A DNA stretch of 15,347 bases. Source: Pseudomonadota bacterium. Lineage in GTDB: Bacteria; Desulfobacterota; Desulfovibrionia; Desulfovibrionales; Desulfovibrionaceae. The stretch's first letter is position 1. Each line of letters opens with the position of its first letter. Positions 7,928 through 14,541 of this stretch are shown here, in pieces. Below the pieces are notes generated by a model, which was not told where the DNA came from, searched no databases, and was given only the letters and a program-made list of their open reading frames with translations. The DNA lies in NCBI GenBank assembly GCA_023450535.1, contig JAEXGX010000048.1, positions 1 through 15,347 on the forward strand, written 5' to 3'. Both the position numbers and the translations under genes were made by a program.

Positions 7928-8491
7928 CTAGGGCAGGGCGGCGGCCAGCAACGTGATGGAGAGAACGGCGGGAATCCCGGCCCGGCTTTCGCGCGACAGG
8001 GCGCGGAACTTTCCGAAGCAGTTGACCAGCAGCACCAGAGCGAAAAGGCTCATGCAGCAACCGAAGAAAAACATGGGGATGAAAAGCGGAATATGCATGA
8101 CCGGGGTTATTTCTCCACCCGAGGCCTTTTCTGCGGCGACGGCCAGAACTTGCCAGCTCAGCATGGAGAAGAACACCAGCCCTGTAAACTCGAACAGGGC
8201 GTCCAGAAATGTCTGCAGGCGCGGGGGAAACCTGGTGTAAAAGAAGTCGATGGCGATATGCCGGTCACGGCAGGCGATGACAATCATGCCGCAGACGGTG
8301 AGTAATCCCATCATGAGTTCCTGAACTTCAAACGCTCCGGCGAAATAGGCGCCGGTATGGCGCAGCGCGACGTCCAGGGCCACCGGAAGCGCCAGCAGTA
8401 CGAGCGCCCCCGCGCCCAGAGCGAGGCTTGCCTTTGAAACAATCCGGTAGAAGGAGGAGAAGGGGCGATTTGTATCTGGCACGGAAGTCAT
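7928..8491 (-). CDS. TRAP transporter small membrane subunit (DctQ type), system 1
   Basis: A 187-residue protein with four predicted membrane segments, roughly residues 20-40, 55-75, 95-120 and 135-160. DctQ-like features are DVALRHTG after helix 1, EVQELMMG opening helix 2, and CRDRHIAIDFFYTRFP after helix 2. It pairs with DctM in the inner membrane and is first in this operon. The ATG has AAGGAG six bases upstream. It is longer than the second DctQ in the window (156 aa), mostly through N- and C-terminal extensions. Confidence 0.93.
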   Translation of the reverse strand: MTSVPDTNRPFSSFYRIVSKASLALGAGALVLLALPVALDVALRHTGAYFAGAFEVQELMMGLLTVCGMIVIACRDRHIAIDFFYTRFPPRLQTFLDALFEFTGLVFFSMLSWQVLAVAAEKASGGEITPVMHIPLFIPMFFFGCCMSLFALVLLVNCFGKFRALSRESRAGIPAVLSITLLAAALP

Positions 8492-8668
8492 GGCTTACTC
8501 CTTGCGGTATGGGGCACGGGTTTGGCCGGGACGGACGGGCTACTTTGCTGGGAACAAAAGAGTGAGAAAAAGAGCATTGCGCGGAAGCGCCGGGAGAGAA
8601 AAACTTCCAGCTTGAGGGTACATTAATAAAAAAAATAACGAGCAACAATTCGCGGGAAACTGATGCTG

Positions 8669-8688
8669 GTATCAATTTTTTTTTGATA
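8669..8688 (-). promoter_or_regulatory. Shared A/T-tract motif, copy 2 (TRAP operon 1 upstream region)
   Basis: The + strand reads GTATCAATTTTTTTTTGATA, 19 of 20 identical to 4296-4315. The outer bases form a perfect inverted repeat, TATCAA-N7-TTGATA. It lies about 178 bases upstream of dctQ and only 14 bases past the stop of the Crp-type gene. It probably marks the regulated promoter of the TRAP operon. No hairpin terminator was seen between the Crp-type gene and dctQ, so some readthrough is possible. Confidence 0.5.
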
Positions 8689-8701
8689 GAATTTTAATTG
8701 T

Positions 8702-9394
8702 TCATTGCATGGCAAGCCGGCGCAGCTCTTCCATGTTTTCAATGGTCAGGTGTTCTCTGGTCAGTTCACCGATGACGCCGCGCTGTTTCAGTTCCTGAAT
8801 GGAGCGCAGCAGTGTGGCCCGGTGCATGCCGAAGAGGTTTGCCAGTTCGGTTTGGGAGATATTGGGCACGAGCTCCCATGCTCCTCCACAGGCCTGCGAC
8901 ATATTCAGGCAGAAGCGGCAGATTTTGGTCAGCGCGTCGGTATTGGAGTAAGAGAGGGAATTGTGCATGGCCAGCAGTTTGACGCCGAGCGAGGCCATGA
9001 GGTTGACAATAAGCCGGGGATGAGCGCGCACAAATTCTTCGTCGCGCAGGAGTGAACCTTCAAAGCGCCATAGCACCACGTCAGTGAAGCAATAAAACTG
9101 GCAACCCGCGTCGCGGAAATCGGTAATCTGGCGTCCGAGAGAGTCGGCCACGTTGATCAGGTTGCCCGGCTCCATGTAGAGCATATTCTGGACCTTGCCG
9201 TCCGCCGCGCCATGCAGGATAGTCAGGCGTCCCTTTTCCAGATAGTAGAAGCTGCCTGCCGGCAGGGTGTTGAGCACAAGGTAGTTGCCTCGCGCATGCT
9301 CTTCCCGTTGTGCCAGATGCAGCACTTCTTCCCAGCATTTGTTCATGACCGGCAGGGTAGAGGTATGGATGGACGAGGCGGGCACGTTCGACAT
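8702..9394 (-). CDS. Crp/Fnr-family transcriptional regulator
   Basis: A protein of 230 residues from ATG 9394, which has GGGAG five bases upstream; the frame also opens further out at 9475, without support for a start. The N-terminal half is a cyclic-nucleotide-binding-like beta roll (about 20-115, with GSFYYLEKGRLTIL). A dimer helix follows at about 125-150, then a C-terminal winged HTH with ISQTELANLFGMHRATLLRSI at 179-199. It lacks the N-terminal Cys cluster of true FNR, so it is not obviously an oxygen sensor. Cys159, 162 and 169 near the hinge are worth noting. Such divergent members often sense a small molecule, as CprK does in dehalogenating bacteria. It sits between the two TRAP systems, so control of one or both is plausible. 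Confidence 0.92.
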   Translation of the reverse strand: MSNVPASSIHTSTLPVMNKCWEEVLHLAQREEHARGNYLVLNTLPAGSFYYLEKGRLTILHGAADGKVQNMLYMEPGNLINVADSLGRQITDFRDAGCQFYCFTDVVLWRFEGSLLRDEEFVRAHPRLIVNLMASLGVKLLAMHNSLSYSNTDALTKICRFCLNMSQACGGAWELVPNISQTELANLFGMHRATLLRSIQELKQRGVIGELTREHLTIENMEELRRLAMQ

Positions 9395-9442
9395 GGCAAC
9401 TCCCGTCCGCCGCGTCCGGGTATCGGAGTCGCAGGGACGGAA

Positions 9443-9481
9443 GGTATGATATACCCGGAGCTTCCGGCTTCGCAAGCCGGA
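9443..9481. promoter_or_regulatory. Palindrome GGTATGATATACC and adjacent hairpin upstream of the Crp-type gene
   Basis: GGTAT-GAT-ATACC (9443-9455) is a perfect inverted repeat 49-61 bases upstream of the start codon, a plausible autoregulatory site or -10 region. Next to it, TCCGGCTT-CGC-AAGCCGGA (9463-9481) is an 8-bp hairpin with a 3-base loop. Function is inferred from position only. Confidence 0.35.
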
Positions 9482-9498
9482 GGGCGGTGGAGCGGCTA

Positions 9499-9849
9499 GA
9501 GCAATTTTACTTTGAAATTGCTCCCGAAGTTGAGCGGAGCGAAACTTCGCTACTCGAAAGTTCTTGAGGGGGCTTCTCGCCCCCTCAAACTCCCCTCGGC
9601 AGGGCGTAGTACGCCCTGCACCCCCAATTTTACGATATGTTATAATTATGGGGGTGCGGGGTGGAACTCTGTTTTACCAACATTCTGAAACCCCTCAGGG
9701 AGGGGGTTTCATCCCATTGAGGCTGCTGATTCTATCAGCAGCCTCAAAAATCAGGAGTAGGTCGCGGCTTTGCCGCGCCGTTAATCGACTGATTTTTGTG
9801 CCTTTCCGCCCGGAGCCCCCCCGAAATTTGAGGGGGCTCCGGTGGGCGG
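9499..9849. repeat. Mosaic array of intergenic hairpins
   Basis: This gene-free tract is almost entirely made of successive inverted repeats. Arms are 9499-9507/9515-9523, 9525-9531/9543-9549, 9564-9573/9579-9588, 9599-9607/9611-9619, 9618-9626/9649-9657, 9687-9694/9703-9710, 9717-9730/9734-9747 (14 bp), 9746-9754/9789-9797 enclosing 9763-9768/9772-9777, and 9810-9820/9832-9842 (11 bp). It resembles a bacterial interspersed mosaic element or a nest of terminators. Open frames across it are shadows. No protein or known RNA gene is recognised. Confidence 0.7.
9687..9719 (-). repeat. 33-bp terminator-like repeat, distal copy
   Basis: This copy matches 9851-9883 at 31 of 33 positions in the same orientation, 164 bases apart. 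It contains the GAAACCCC/GGGGTTTC stem followed on the + strand by ATCCCATTG. It is a second terminator-like hairpin for transcripts leaving the ferredoxin gene. Confidence 0.7.
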
Positions 9850-9850
9850 C

Positions 9851-9883
9851 GAAACCCCTCAAGGAGGGGTTTTCATCCCATTG
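9851..9883 (-). terminator. 33-bp terminator-like repeat, proximal copy, overlapping the ferredoxin stop
   Basis: The stem is AAACCCCTC (9852-9860) with GAGGGGTTT (9864-9872) and a 3-base loop. It begins on the - strand directly after the TGA at 9875-9873. The flanking CATCCCATTG, shared with the distal copy, encodes the last codons (PMG-stop) of the ferredoxin subunit. It probably ends the dctP-to-ferredoxin operon; the U run is inside the stem rather than after it. Confidence 0.6.
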
Positions 9884-10379
9884 GAAACGCCGGGCCGTGC
9901 TGTTCCCGCAGCAGCGTGAGCAGGCGCTGCTCGTCCGCCCGCTTTGCGTCCGCACCGACAGATTCCAGACGCAACGCCCCGGTGGGGCAGGTCGCCACGC
10001 AGGGCGGGCCAATGCCGTCTTCCCGCAGCCCGGCGCAGAGGTCGCATTTTTCCATGACGCCGTTCTGTTCATTGAAACGGGGCACGTCAAAGGGGCAGGC
10101 CTCCGCGCAGGCTTGGCAGCCAAGGCAAGCTTCCTCGTCCACCGTTACCGTACCGTCTTCGGCTTTGGCAATAGCCTCGCCGGGGCATACGGTGAGGCAG
10201 GCCGGATTGGCGCAGTGGCGGCAGGAGAGGGCGAGGTGGCGCGGAGAGGGGGCCTCTTCCGCATGCAGCCAGATCAGTTCCATGCGGCGGCGCACTCCTC
10301 CTCGCCAGGTGCGGCAGGCATTCACGCAGCCGCAACAGCCGCAGCAGCGATCGGGGTCGAACACAAGCGAATATTCCAC
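9873..10379 (-). CDS. Four-cluster [4Fe-4S] ferredoxin subunit (DmsB/NrfC/PhsB type)
   Basis: A protein of 168 residues with 16 cluster-binding Cys in four groups: C12/15/18/22, C53/56/61/65, C85/88/91/95 and C112/115/127/131. This is the layout of the electron-transfer beta subunits that accompany molybdopterin enzymes of the DMSO reductase family, and each of the four clusters has a full Cys set. It has no signal peptide or membrane segment. The start is GTG at 10379, one base after the TGA of the oxidoreductase gene, with GGGAG seven bases upstream inside that gene's end, so the two subunits are made together. It is shorter than many family members and has a compact second loop. Its partner is the adjacent alpha subunit; no membrane anchor gene is visible. 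Confidence 0.94.
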   Translation of the reverse strand: MEYSLVFDPDRCCGCCGCVNACRTWRGGVRRRMELIWLHAEEAPSPRHLALSCRHCANPACLTVCPGEAIAKAEDGTVTVDEEACLGCQACAEACPFDVPRFNEQNGVMEKCDLCAGLREDGIGPPCVATCPTGALRLESVGADAKRADEQRLLTLLREQHGPAFPMG

Positions 10380-10380
10380 G

Positions 10381-12624
10381 TCAATTCTCCCGTATTTTGC
10401 GGATGCTGACCAGCGTCTGACTGCCCATAGCCGAAACCAGGGGATCGCTGATGGCTTTGTCGTCCGGGGAATAGAGCAGATTGACGTTAGCTCCTCCGTC
10501 CAGCAGCGGCAGATCCGGCAGGTTCATTTCCGCGCAGCCCTGCCACCAGCCGTGCGCCATCATGACAGTATCCTTTCTGATGCCGGGCCACAGTTCGGCT
10601 CTGGCACGGACGGTACCGTGAGGGGAACATATTTCCACTTCATCCCCGTTTGCGATGCCGAGGCTTGCGGCGCTTTCCGGGTGGACATGCAGGGTAGGGA
10701 AGGGCATGAGGCGGCGCAGATCCGGCACGTTGCGCTGCCAGCCAGCCGAAAAGCAGCGGGTGGTGTGGTAGTCGGACAGGATGAAAGGATGGCTTTGCGT
10801 CAATTCGGGGGTTCCGGTCAGGCTTTCAGCCGCTTCGCGCCATTCGGGCAGGGGAGAGAAACCCGCCGCCTCGAACAGGGTGTTATACAGAGCAACCTTG
10901 CCCTGTTCCAGCCAGGGACCGCCGTCGAGACGGGAACTTTTGGCGGTGAAGATTTCGGCGTAGCGTTCGTATTGCCGTTCGCGTGCCTGCGCCAGGAGGC
11001 CGAGGGGCTGTGCGCGCAGCTCCTGCATGGTCAGGCCCAGCGGCTCAAGTTGCCAGTTCATGCAGGCTTCCATATCACCGTGCCAGAATTGTTCGCCGTA
11101 TCCCATAGCCACGCCCAAATCGAGAAAGATCTGCTGCATGGAACGTCCCTGACCTACGGGGTCCGCAGCCCGGCGGCGGGCCATAAGCAGCGGGCCGCGT
11201 TCCTGAAAGGGATGATCGATTTCATAGGGTGTGAGTGCGGGCAGAACGATATCCGCCCAGGCCATGTCCGCCGTGCGGTGGGTATCGAACACGGCGTAGA
11301 AATCCACTTTTTCCAGTGCCTGGAGCACTCCGCGCGGGTCACGGGTGCTGACCGAAGGCTGGGTGCCCGGCGCGATGATCGCATGAATGACAGGTTTCTC
11401 TTCCTGCACATTCTGGAAAATCCGGTAATAGCAGGCCGAGGTGCCCTCCAGAAAGGGCTGGAAGACACGGGGAAATTCCGGCCCCACGATTTTATCTACC
11501 CAATCCTGCGTGTAACGGCCCTTGATATGCACGGAACGCGGAGAAGGGCGATCGAAACGGGGCTTGCCGAGCAGGTTGCAGCCGGGGCGATCCAGGTGTC
11601 CGGTGATGGCCATGAGCATGGCAATGGCCCGCAGGGCGTCTCCGGCGGAAGGGGCATGCTCCAGCCCGTTGCCGAAATCAATGGCCGCCCTCGGCGTGGT
11701 GGCATAGGTGCGGGCCATTTCCGCAATTTGCGCGGCAGGCACGCCGCAGATGCGCTCCGCCCAGTCCGGCGTAAAGCGCCGGACATGTTCCGCAAGGCGA
11801 TCGTAGCCGTAACACCATGCATCTACAAATTTCTGGTCGATGAGCGCTTCTCCGCAGACCACATGCAGCATGGCCAGGGCCAGCGCGGCGTCTGTGCCGG
11901 GGCGCACGGGAACCCAGTCTGTAGCATAGGCTCCGTCTGCCTCAAGTGAGGGTTTGATGGCATAGATTCGCGCTTTGCGGGCGCGGGCGTCGGCCAGCGC
12001 GGAGGCTCCGCCCAGGGGCGGCCCGGAATAGACCGGCTGTTTGCCCCAGACCAGAATGAGATCGGCGTTACGACAGTCGGGGTTGGGCCGCGCGCCCACG
12101 GTGTAGTGGAACGCAAAGGCCATTTGCATGGCGCAGATGCCGCTGTGCGCGTAGTTGGGACTGCCGTGCGCGACGAGGAAACGGTACAGGTATTCGCTGT
12201 AGTCGCGCCGGGCGGGAGAGAGTATGGTCAGGGATTCCGGTCCGAATTTTTCTTTTTGTTCTTTCAGCGTGCAGGTGATGACGCCGAGGGCTTCTTCCCA
12301 GCTTATGGGGGCAAATTTTCCCTCGCCGCGTTTGCCGATGCGCCGCAATGGCGTAGTAAGCCTGTCCGGCGAATACACCCACTGCGGCGCGGCATGGGCT
12401 TTGCAACACAGGCCGCCCTTATTCTGCGGGGCTTCAGCCATGCCCGCCACGCGCACCAGGCGTCCGTCCCGCACAAAGGCATAGAGGGCGCAGTTACTGC
12501 GCGGACCGCACATGCCGCACCAGGTAGGTACGACTTTGCACCCTTCTTTTTCTGCCAGGCGGCGGGCGACATCCAGCGTTACAGCCTGCGTGGGGAGAGG
12601 GGAAGCCTTGGCATGTGGATTCAT
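10381..12624 (-). CDS. Molybdopterin oxidoreductase, catalytic subunit (DMSO reductase family)
   Basis: A 747-residue catalytic subunit. The N-terminal [4Fe-4S] motif uses Cys36, 39, 45 and 73 (CGMC, RSNC, then GGLCCKA); the x5 gap between the second and third Cys is wider than the usual x3. The central molybdopterin domain holds SPNYAHSGICAMQ, where Cys164 is the likely Mo ligand. The C-terminal guanine-dinucleotide-binding domain runs from about 611. There is no twin-arginine signal, so the enzyme should be cytoplasmic with its ferredoxin partner. The subfamily contains polysulfide/thiosulfate and tetrathionate reductases, pyrogallol transhydroxylase and gut catechol dehydroxylases; I cannot decide between these by eye. 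A soluble alpha-beta pair is reminiscent of the transhydroxylase layout. It follows dctM by 42 bases (AAGGA ribosome site), linking it to import of the second TRAP substrate. Confidence 0.92.
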   Translation of the reverse strand: MNPHAKASPLPTQAVTLDVARRLAEKEGCKVVPTWCGMCGPRSNCALYAFVRDGRLVRVAGMAEAPQNKGGLCCKAHAAPQWVYSPDRLTTPLRRIGKRGEGKFAPISWEEALGVITCTLKEQKEKFGPESLTILSPARRDYSEYLYRFLVAHGSPNYAHSGICAMQMAFAFHYTVGARPNPDCRNADLILVWGKQPVYSGPPLGGASALADARARKARIYAIKPSLEADGAYATDWVPVRPGTDAALALAMLHVVCGEALIDQKFVDAWCYGYDRLAEHVRRFTPDWAERICGVPAAQIAEMARTYATTPRAAIDFGNGLEHAPSAGDALRAIAMLMAITGHLDRPGCNLLGKPRFDRPSPRSVHIKGRYTQDWVDKIVGPEFPRVFQPFLEGTSACYYRIFQNVQEEKPVIHAIIAPGTQPSVSTRDPRGVLQALEKVDFYAVFDTHRTADMAWADIVLPALTPYEIDHPFQERGPLLMARRRAADPVGQGRSMQQIFLDLGVAMGYGEQFWHGDMEACMNWQLEPLGLTMQELRAQPLGLLAQARERQYERYAEIFTAKSSRLDGGPWLEQGKVALYNTLFEAAGFSPLPEWREAAESLTGTPELTQSHPFILSDYHTTRCFSAGWQRNVPDLRRLMPFPTLHVHPESAASLGIANGDEVEICSPHGTVRARAELWPGIRKDTVMMAHGWWQGCAEMNLPDLPLLDGGANVNLLYSPDDKAISDPLVSAMGSQTLVSIRKIREN

Positions 12625-12666
12625 CGAAACATCCTTTACGGTTTGAACCTTCTCCTTCGGGGGAAA

Positions 12667-13968
12667 TCAGTTTCCCGCGAGGCCGGGCAGCCACAGGGAC
12701 AGGATGGGAAAGGCCATCAAAATCGCTACATGGATAAGGTCCGCCGCCAGAAAGGGCATGACGCCCCGAAATACGGAGGACATGGGGACATTGGCCACAC
12801 CCTTGATAACGAAAAGGTTGAGGCCCACGGGCGGGGTGATCAGCCCGATTTCCGTCACGCGCACCACCAGAATGCCAAACCAGATGGGATCAACATGATA
12901 CGCTTCAATAAGCGGAAAGAAAATGGGCACGGTGAGCAGGACAATGGCCATTGAGTCCATGAAGCAACCGAGTATGACCATGACCAGCAGCACACCGCAT
13001 ACGACGAGCATGGGGTTTTCCACCACGCCTGCGATGACGCTGGAAAGTTCCGACGGAATGCGGCTGACGGTCAGAAAATAACCGAAGATCATGGCCCCCA
13101 GCACGATCATGAAACACATGCCGGATGTTTTGACAGAATCTTCCAGGCTGTCGCGCAAAAAGACGAAGCGGTTCTTGCAGCGCCCTAATCCGATAAGCAG
13201 TGCGCCGAATGCGCCCACTCCCGCCGCTTCATTGGGAGAGAACACGCCCAGATACAAGCCTCCGATGACCACGGTGAACAGCAGCACGATGCTCCAGACC
13301 CTGGTCAGGGAGTGGATTTTGGCCTGCATGGGCCAGCTTTGCCCGGCAGGGCCGTCGGCGGGGCGGCGCTTTACCCAGAAGCGCACCACGACCATGTACA
13401 GGGAGATCTGGATGAATCCGGGAATGAACCCGGCCATGAACATGTCGCCGATGGACTGCCCGGTGATGATCCCGTACAGCACCATAACTGTGCTGGGAGG
13501 GATAAGGATGCCCAGAGTGCCCCCGGCGGCGATGCAGCCGGTGGCCAGACTGTTGGCGTATTTGAATTTGCGCATTTCGGGGAAAGCGACAACCCCCATG
13601 GTCACGGCGCAGGCCACGGAAGACCCGCAAATAGCGGCGAAGCCCCCACAGGCGGCCACAGTGGCAATGGCCAGCCCGCCCTTCAGTTTGCCCAGCCAGG
13701 TGTTCACGCAGGCAAAAAGTTCATTGCTGATGCCGGATTTGAAGGCGAAATTGCCCATGAGCAGAAAGAGGCAGACCACGGCATAGGTGGGGTTGGCGAA
13801 GGTTTCGTAAGGGACGCCGCGCAGCAAACCGAGCGCCGCATCCACGCCGGAAATGGCGGCAAAGCCTGCCGCGCCCACAGCCAACATGGCCATGCCTATG
13901 GGCATGCGCAAAAAGATGGCGATGACCAGAGCCAGAATGCCGATGCAGCCAATGGAAATGGGGCTCAT
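12667..13968 (-). CDS. TRAP transporter large membrane subunit (DctM type), system 2
   Basis: A protein of 433 residues from ATG 13968. The frame is open further to 14052, but GAGGAG before 13968, the ATGA overlap with the dctQ stop and the family's usual N terminus (MSPISIG) fix the start. About a dozen membrane segments are present. Motifs are RMPIGMAM (21-28), AAGGTLGILIPPS (147-159) and ITPPVGLNLF (377-386). It forms the inner-membrane transport channel. It is clearly a distinct paralogue of the first DctM. Immediately downstream is the molybdopterin oxidoreductase. Confidence 0.95.
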   Translation of the reverse strand: MSPISIGCIGILALVIAIFLRMPIGMAMLAVGAAGFAAISGVDAALGLLRGVPYETFANPTYAVVCLFLLMGNFAFKSGISNELFACVNTWLGKLKGGLAIATVAACGGFAAICGSSVACAVTMGVVAFPEMRKFKYANSLATGCIAAGGTLGILIPPSTVMVLYGIITGQSIGDMFMAGFIPGFIQISLYMVVVRFWVKRRPADGPAGQSWPMQAKIHSLTRVWSIVLLFTVVIGGLYLGVFSPNEAAGVGAFGALLIGLGRCKNRFVFLRDSLEDSVKTSGMCFMIVLGAMIFGYFLTVSRIPSELSSVIAGVVENPMLVVCGVLLVMVILGCFMDSMAIVLLTVPIFFPLIEAYHVDPIWFGILVVRVTEIGLITPPVGLNLFVIKGVANVPMSSVFRGVMPFLAADLIHVAILMAFPILSLWLPGLAGN

Positions 13969-14435
13969 TGTTTTTCTCCTCGCCACATGTTTATGGCCGC
14001 CGTGGGAATATACAGGGCGAAGATCAGCAGGAACACGCAGGCAAGCGGCCACATGGGCAGGCCAAGCGTGGCGCTGGTGAGGCCGGTTTCCCTCAGTTCA
14101 CCGATAAGGCCCCAGCTTTGCCAGGTCAGCAGCACGGCGCAGATCAGCACGGCGGCGTTGGAGAACAGGAGTGCGGCGCGCTGCATGCCCGGAGAAAAGT
14201 GTTCGAAAAGAATATCCACACAGACATGGGCATTTTTATAGGCGCAGTAGAGAATGGCGATGGGCGCGAACATGCCCATGAGAATTTCCGAGAGTTCATA
14301 CGAGGCACTGATGGGGCTGTTGAAAAAATAGCGCAGTCCCACATCCGCCGCCGTGAGCAGCACCATGGCCAGCAGTGCCAGACAGCCCAGCGTCAGCAGG
14401 AACATCATGGCGCAATCCATAATTTTTTTCAGCAT
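13965..14435 (-). CDS. TRAP transporter small membrane subunit (DctQ type), system 2
   Basis: A protein of 156 residues with four membrane segments. DctQ features are AADVGLRYFFNSPISASYELSE (about 29-50), then CAYKNAHVCVDILFEHF after helix 2. The ATG has AGGAG five bases upstream (CAGGAGCCGTT). Its stop overlaps the dctM start by four bases (ATGA), so translation is coupled. It lies between the solute-binding protein and dctM, the P-Q-M order, unlike the Q-M-P order of system 1. Confidence 0.93.
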   Translation of the reverse strand: MLKKIMDCAMMFLLTLGCLALLAMVLLTAADVGLRYFFNSPISASYELSEILMGMFAPIAILYCAYKNAHVCVDILFEHFSPGMQRAALLFSNAAVLICAVLLTWQSWGLIGELRETGLTSATLGLPMWPLACVFLLIFALYIPTAAINMWRGEKQ

Positions 14436-14452
14436 AACGGCTCCTGTTTATG

Positions 14453-14528
14453 ACAGGGAATGCGGATCGGACGTTCCCTGTCTCCTGCTGGCAAACCAGT
14501 CCGCCAAAGGGAGGGCAGGGAACGTCCG
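14453..14528 (-). promoter_or_regulatory. Competing hairpins in the dctP-dctQ spacer
   Basis: In transcript order, segment A (14528-14516) pairs perfectly over 13 bp with segment B (14480-14468). B plus one flanking base also pairs over 8 bp with segment C (14460-14453), which lies just before the dctQ ribosome-binding site. A:B and B:C are mutually exclusive. The simplest role is a stabilising or attenuating structure that lets the binding protein be made in excess over the membrane subunits. Confidence 0.5.
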
Positions 14529-14541
14529 TGACAGACAATAC

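Noticed and set aside
9395..9475. N-terminal extension of the Crp-type regulator to 9475
   Set aside because: The extra residues are Arg/Thr-rich without family similarity, and the ATG at 9394 has a good ribosome site.
9499..9883. Possible CRISPR array
   Set aside because: The repeats are different hairpins of varied length without regular spacers; only one pair of direct repeats exists and no cas gene is nearby.
9564..10409. Frame of 281 codons through the hairpin array into the ferredoxin gene
   Set aside because: Its N-terminal part is translated inverted repeats and the rest is antisense to a clear ferredoxin.
9916..11949. Very long + strand frame (677 codons) opposite the ferredoxin and molybdoenzyme genes
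   Set aside because: It crosses two well-supported - strand genes, has no recognisable motif or convincing ribosome site, and reflects codon bias on the opposite strand.
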